Shown here in pieces: positions 40,201-41,080 of a stretch of 41,080 nucleotides of DNA. Numbering within the stretch: position 1 is the first letter of the stretch; each line of letters starts with the position of its first letter. Position numbers and translations under genes: made by a program. The notes under the pieces were generated by a model that made no database searches, was not told where the DNA came from, and was given only the letters and a program-made list of their open reading frames with translations. Source of the stretch: an uncultured Bacteroidales bacterium (GTDB lineage: Bacteria > Bacteroidota > Bacteroidia > Bacteroidales > Muribaculaceae); NCBI GenBank assembly GCA_947072905.1, contig CAMTKF010000002.1:68334-109413 (forward strand), written 5' to 3'.

Positions 40201-40873
40201 CCCGTTTGAGCAGGCATACTGGCGCTATGGTCTTGAAAAAGCTCAGCAATGGCGTGAACGCCGTGGTAAGGAGCGCAATAAGGAATGGGATGTCATAATC
40301 AAACAAATAGCTCCGCTGCACATAGCAGACGGTATATATTCGTCGGGTGCACCCCTCAGACCATTTAACTCCAAAGCCAAAACAACAACATTCAATCCAT
40401 ACGTCACCCCGGCTCAGACAGCCAAAGCTGCTATTTCAGAACAAGATTTCAAGCTAAAGTCTGTCAGCGATCATCCGGCTGTTCTCGGCGCTTGCGGCTT
40501 GTTGCCAAAAACAGATTTATATGAGGATTCAGTCATGGCACGTACTCTCGAACATGTTATGACCAACTGGAACTGGCCCACAACATGGGGTTGGGACTAT
40601 GGGATGATTGCCATGTGTGCAGCCCGTCTCGGAAATGCCGATATGGCAATAGATGCCCTTCTGATCGACAAGGGCAAGAACACCTATCTTGTCAGTGGCC
40701 ACAATTTTCAGGAACCAAAGCGCCTGCGCCTTTATCTTCCGGGCAACGGCAGTCTGCTCGATGCAGTTGCCATGATGTGTGCCGGCTGGGACGGCTCGGA
40801 GGGCGAGAATCCCGGTTTCCCCAACGACGGTAAATGGAATGTACGTTGGGAAGGATTAAACAAAATGCAATAA
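37298..40873 (+). CDS. Secreted GH28 polygalacturonase fused to a six-hairpin glycosidase-like domain
   Basis: A 1191-residue protein with a signal peptide (about 1-19). Residues 45-460 are a GH28 right-handed beta-helix with all hallmark motifs: D260 in the NNDGPNGDGCD segment, GDD (277-279), GHG (311-313) and RIK (345-347). Residues 485-1191 resemble an (alpha/alpha)6 glycosidase of the GH65/GH95-like clan (AALSVGNGRIAFTVDATG, TWWHGVHFALWNRPDVL, WPTTWGWDYGMIAMCAARLGN); the exact family is not certain. GH28 cuts galacturonan backbones of pectin; the second domain would act on side chains or products. The fusion suggests a two-step pectin enzyme in the periplasm or on the surface. No PUL partner genes are in view. 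Confidence 0.85.
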   Translation: MKKLLFLLSVVFMPLLSMANGWTDIYPGIANSIKQPVFKNKSYNIKKFGAKPESDAASNQHAINLAISACSNAGGGKVIVPGGVWHTGAIELKDNVNLVLEKGAVLQFVFQPELYPIVKTRWEGLDCWNLSPCVYAYKASNIAITGEGTIDGGGSNETWWKWCGAAKYGWTDGIISQKNGSRARLLQMAEDGVDVDKRRFGPQDGLRPQLINFNQCDRILIEDVTLLRSPFWVIHPLLSSNITVRGVHINNDGPNGDGCDPESCDGVLIENCYFNTGDDCIAIKSGRNNDGRKWNRPSQNIIVRNCEMKNGHGGVVIGSEISGGCRNVFAENNIMDSPNLDRVIRIKTNSCRGGIVENIYARNIQVGQCGESVLKINLDYEHNEICCRGFNPVVRNINLENVTCNKSKYGVQIIALYDSVNVYDINVKDCRFNGVSDGNSIKGKVGKISFENYYLNDSICPDKWPYNPGGAEPPVDRRAVVSRNNPVVTSVDSLAALSVGNGRIAFTVDATGLQSFPGYYKNGIPLTTMSEWGWHSFPNVDSLNTSETQRTMNLGHGREEIYAVEFKQGGRNQQATEYFRVNPHRLNLGIVGLTFKSKDGKELTFNSLKDINQELQLWDGKIETSYSVDNTPVKVTTFCTLADDCLYSRINSELLSENRAEINFRFPYPTGKHADDAADWESSKKHFSNVVYSDPNTAVIERKIDGTTYYVVLKWEGNATFSNVADNHYKLTPKDNVISIAVNYTPEKPQKFKETFYYDQALKANLKQWPSWWNKGAIVDFGKCTDSRASELERRVVLSQFLTYINCANSTPPQETGLTYNSWFGRPHLEMTWWHGVHFALWNRPDVLAKMLDWYNEQAYPVAQEIAKRQNFAGARWMKMTDPKAGEAPSNTGSFLIWQQPHYIYMAEEMYRANPSKEVLDKYGEQVEATALFMADYAKACTNKAGKIELKGHTAMQESMSKDFSYFHPFEQAYWRYGLEKAQQWRERRGKERNKEWDVIIKQIAPLHIADGIYSSGAPLRPFNSKAKTTTFNPYVTPAQTAKAAISEQDFKLKSVSDHPAVLGACGLLPKTDLYEDSVMARTLEHVMTNWNWPTTWGWDYGMIAMCAARLGNADMAIDALLIDKGKNTYLVSGHNFQEPKRLRLYLPGNGSLLDAVAMMCAGWDGSEGENPGFPNDGKWNVRWEGLNKMQ

Positions 40874-40875
40874 TA

Positions 40876-41043
40876 ATAAGTAATCAATGAAAAATAGTTT
40901 ATATCATCTGCTTGCCTTATGAACTCATCTTCAACCCTCTTCATCGGTCACGTAGCTACGGCTACGCTCCCTCTTCATCGTATTGAATCTGCTGCCCATA
41001 AGTCGGCGCATATAATATAAATTATTTTCCATTACTTACTTAT
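40876..41043. mobile_element. 168-bp MITE-like repeat element, copy 2
   Basis: Nearly the same as 7587-7753. The ends are long inverted repeats, starting ATAAGTAA, followed on the left arm by AATGAAAAATAGTTTATAT and on the right arm, read in reverse complement, by AATGGAAAATAATTTATAT. It lies two bases after the GH28 stop codon. Its last two bases form part of an ATG that may begin the next gene. Confidence 0.75.
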
Positions 41044-41080
41044 GATAAAACAAATTGAGTTTACATTAAAACCATACAGC
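41042..41080 (+). CDS. Possible start of another gene (cut by right edge)
   Basis: ATG at 41042 opens a frame MIKQIEFTLKPYS to the window edge. The pattern is reminiscent of the YjbQ (UPF0047) N-terminus, but 13 residues do not allow a real assignment. The ATG overlaps the end of the MITE-like element. Confidence 0.3.
   Translation, partial: MIKQIEFTLKPYS

Overview
The window looks like a Bacteroidales chromosome, most likely a gut Muribaculaceae-type organism; the genus is inference. Support comes from repeated Bacteroidota promoters (a TTTG-like -33 box, 19-20 bases, then TAnnTTTG), a complete Bat aerotolerance operon, type III glutamine synthetase, DUF4290 and DUF4250 proteins, a CBM20-GH77 amylomaltase and an ECF-sigma/TonB-type receptor operon. 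No rRNA, tRNA or CRISPR array was seen.

Layout. (1) 1-1618: the 5' part of a UvrD/PcrA helicase gene behind a small DUF4250 gene, on the minus strand. (2) 1631-7559: an accessory island flanked by a 24-bp imperfect direct repeat. It holds a HigB/HigA-type toxin-antitoxin pair, a tyrosine recombinase, a 5'-truncated MuF-type (phage head morphogenesis) polymorphic toxin with two toxin-like domains, a small putative immunity gene, and an orphan toxin tip that starts in the middle of the MuF homology. At four cassette boundaries there is a compact opposite-strand unit: a promoter, about 65-100 transcribed bases, and an intrinsic terminator or palindrome lying on the stop codon of the neighbouring cassette gene. 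This is the least ordinary part of the window and the best candidate for an undescribed system. (3) 7587-7753 is a 167-bp MITE-like element with long inverted ends; a second copy is at 40876-41043.

(4) 7760-9618: a Cu/Zn-type efflux permease with a C-terminal HMA domain and a regulator that joins a CxxC HMA-like domain to an AraC-type DNA-binding domain. Between them lie tandem 21-bp repeats that look like the operator. (5) 9632-11427: a umuC gene broken by a single in-frame TAG and, unusually, placed divergently from an intact umuD. (6) 11517-15892: a Rossmann-fold protein, then an ECF sigma / membrane anti-sigma / outer-membrane receptor operon. (7) 16064-23065: amylomaltase, a PurF-type amidotransferase and glutamine synthetase III, the last with a long leader that carries a small upstream ORF.

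(8) 23441-28698 on the plus strand: DUF4290, rimM, a small acidic protein, an OmpA-like protein, proS, a small HU-like protein, and a membrane protein that puts an HU-type DNA-binding domain on one side of the membrane and a LysM-like domain on the other. (9) 28932-37183: the seven-gene Bat operon (moxR, a DUF58 protein, a membrane protein, batA, batB, batC, batD, batE; eight reading frames in all). (10) 37298-40873: a secreted 1191-residue fusion of a GH28 polygalacturonase domain and a six-hairpin glycosidase-like domain, for pectin-type glycans. The right edge may contain the first codons of another gene.
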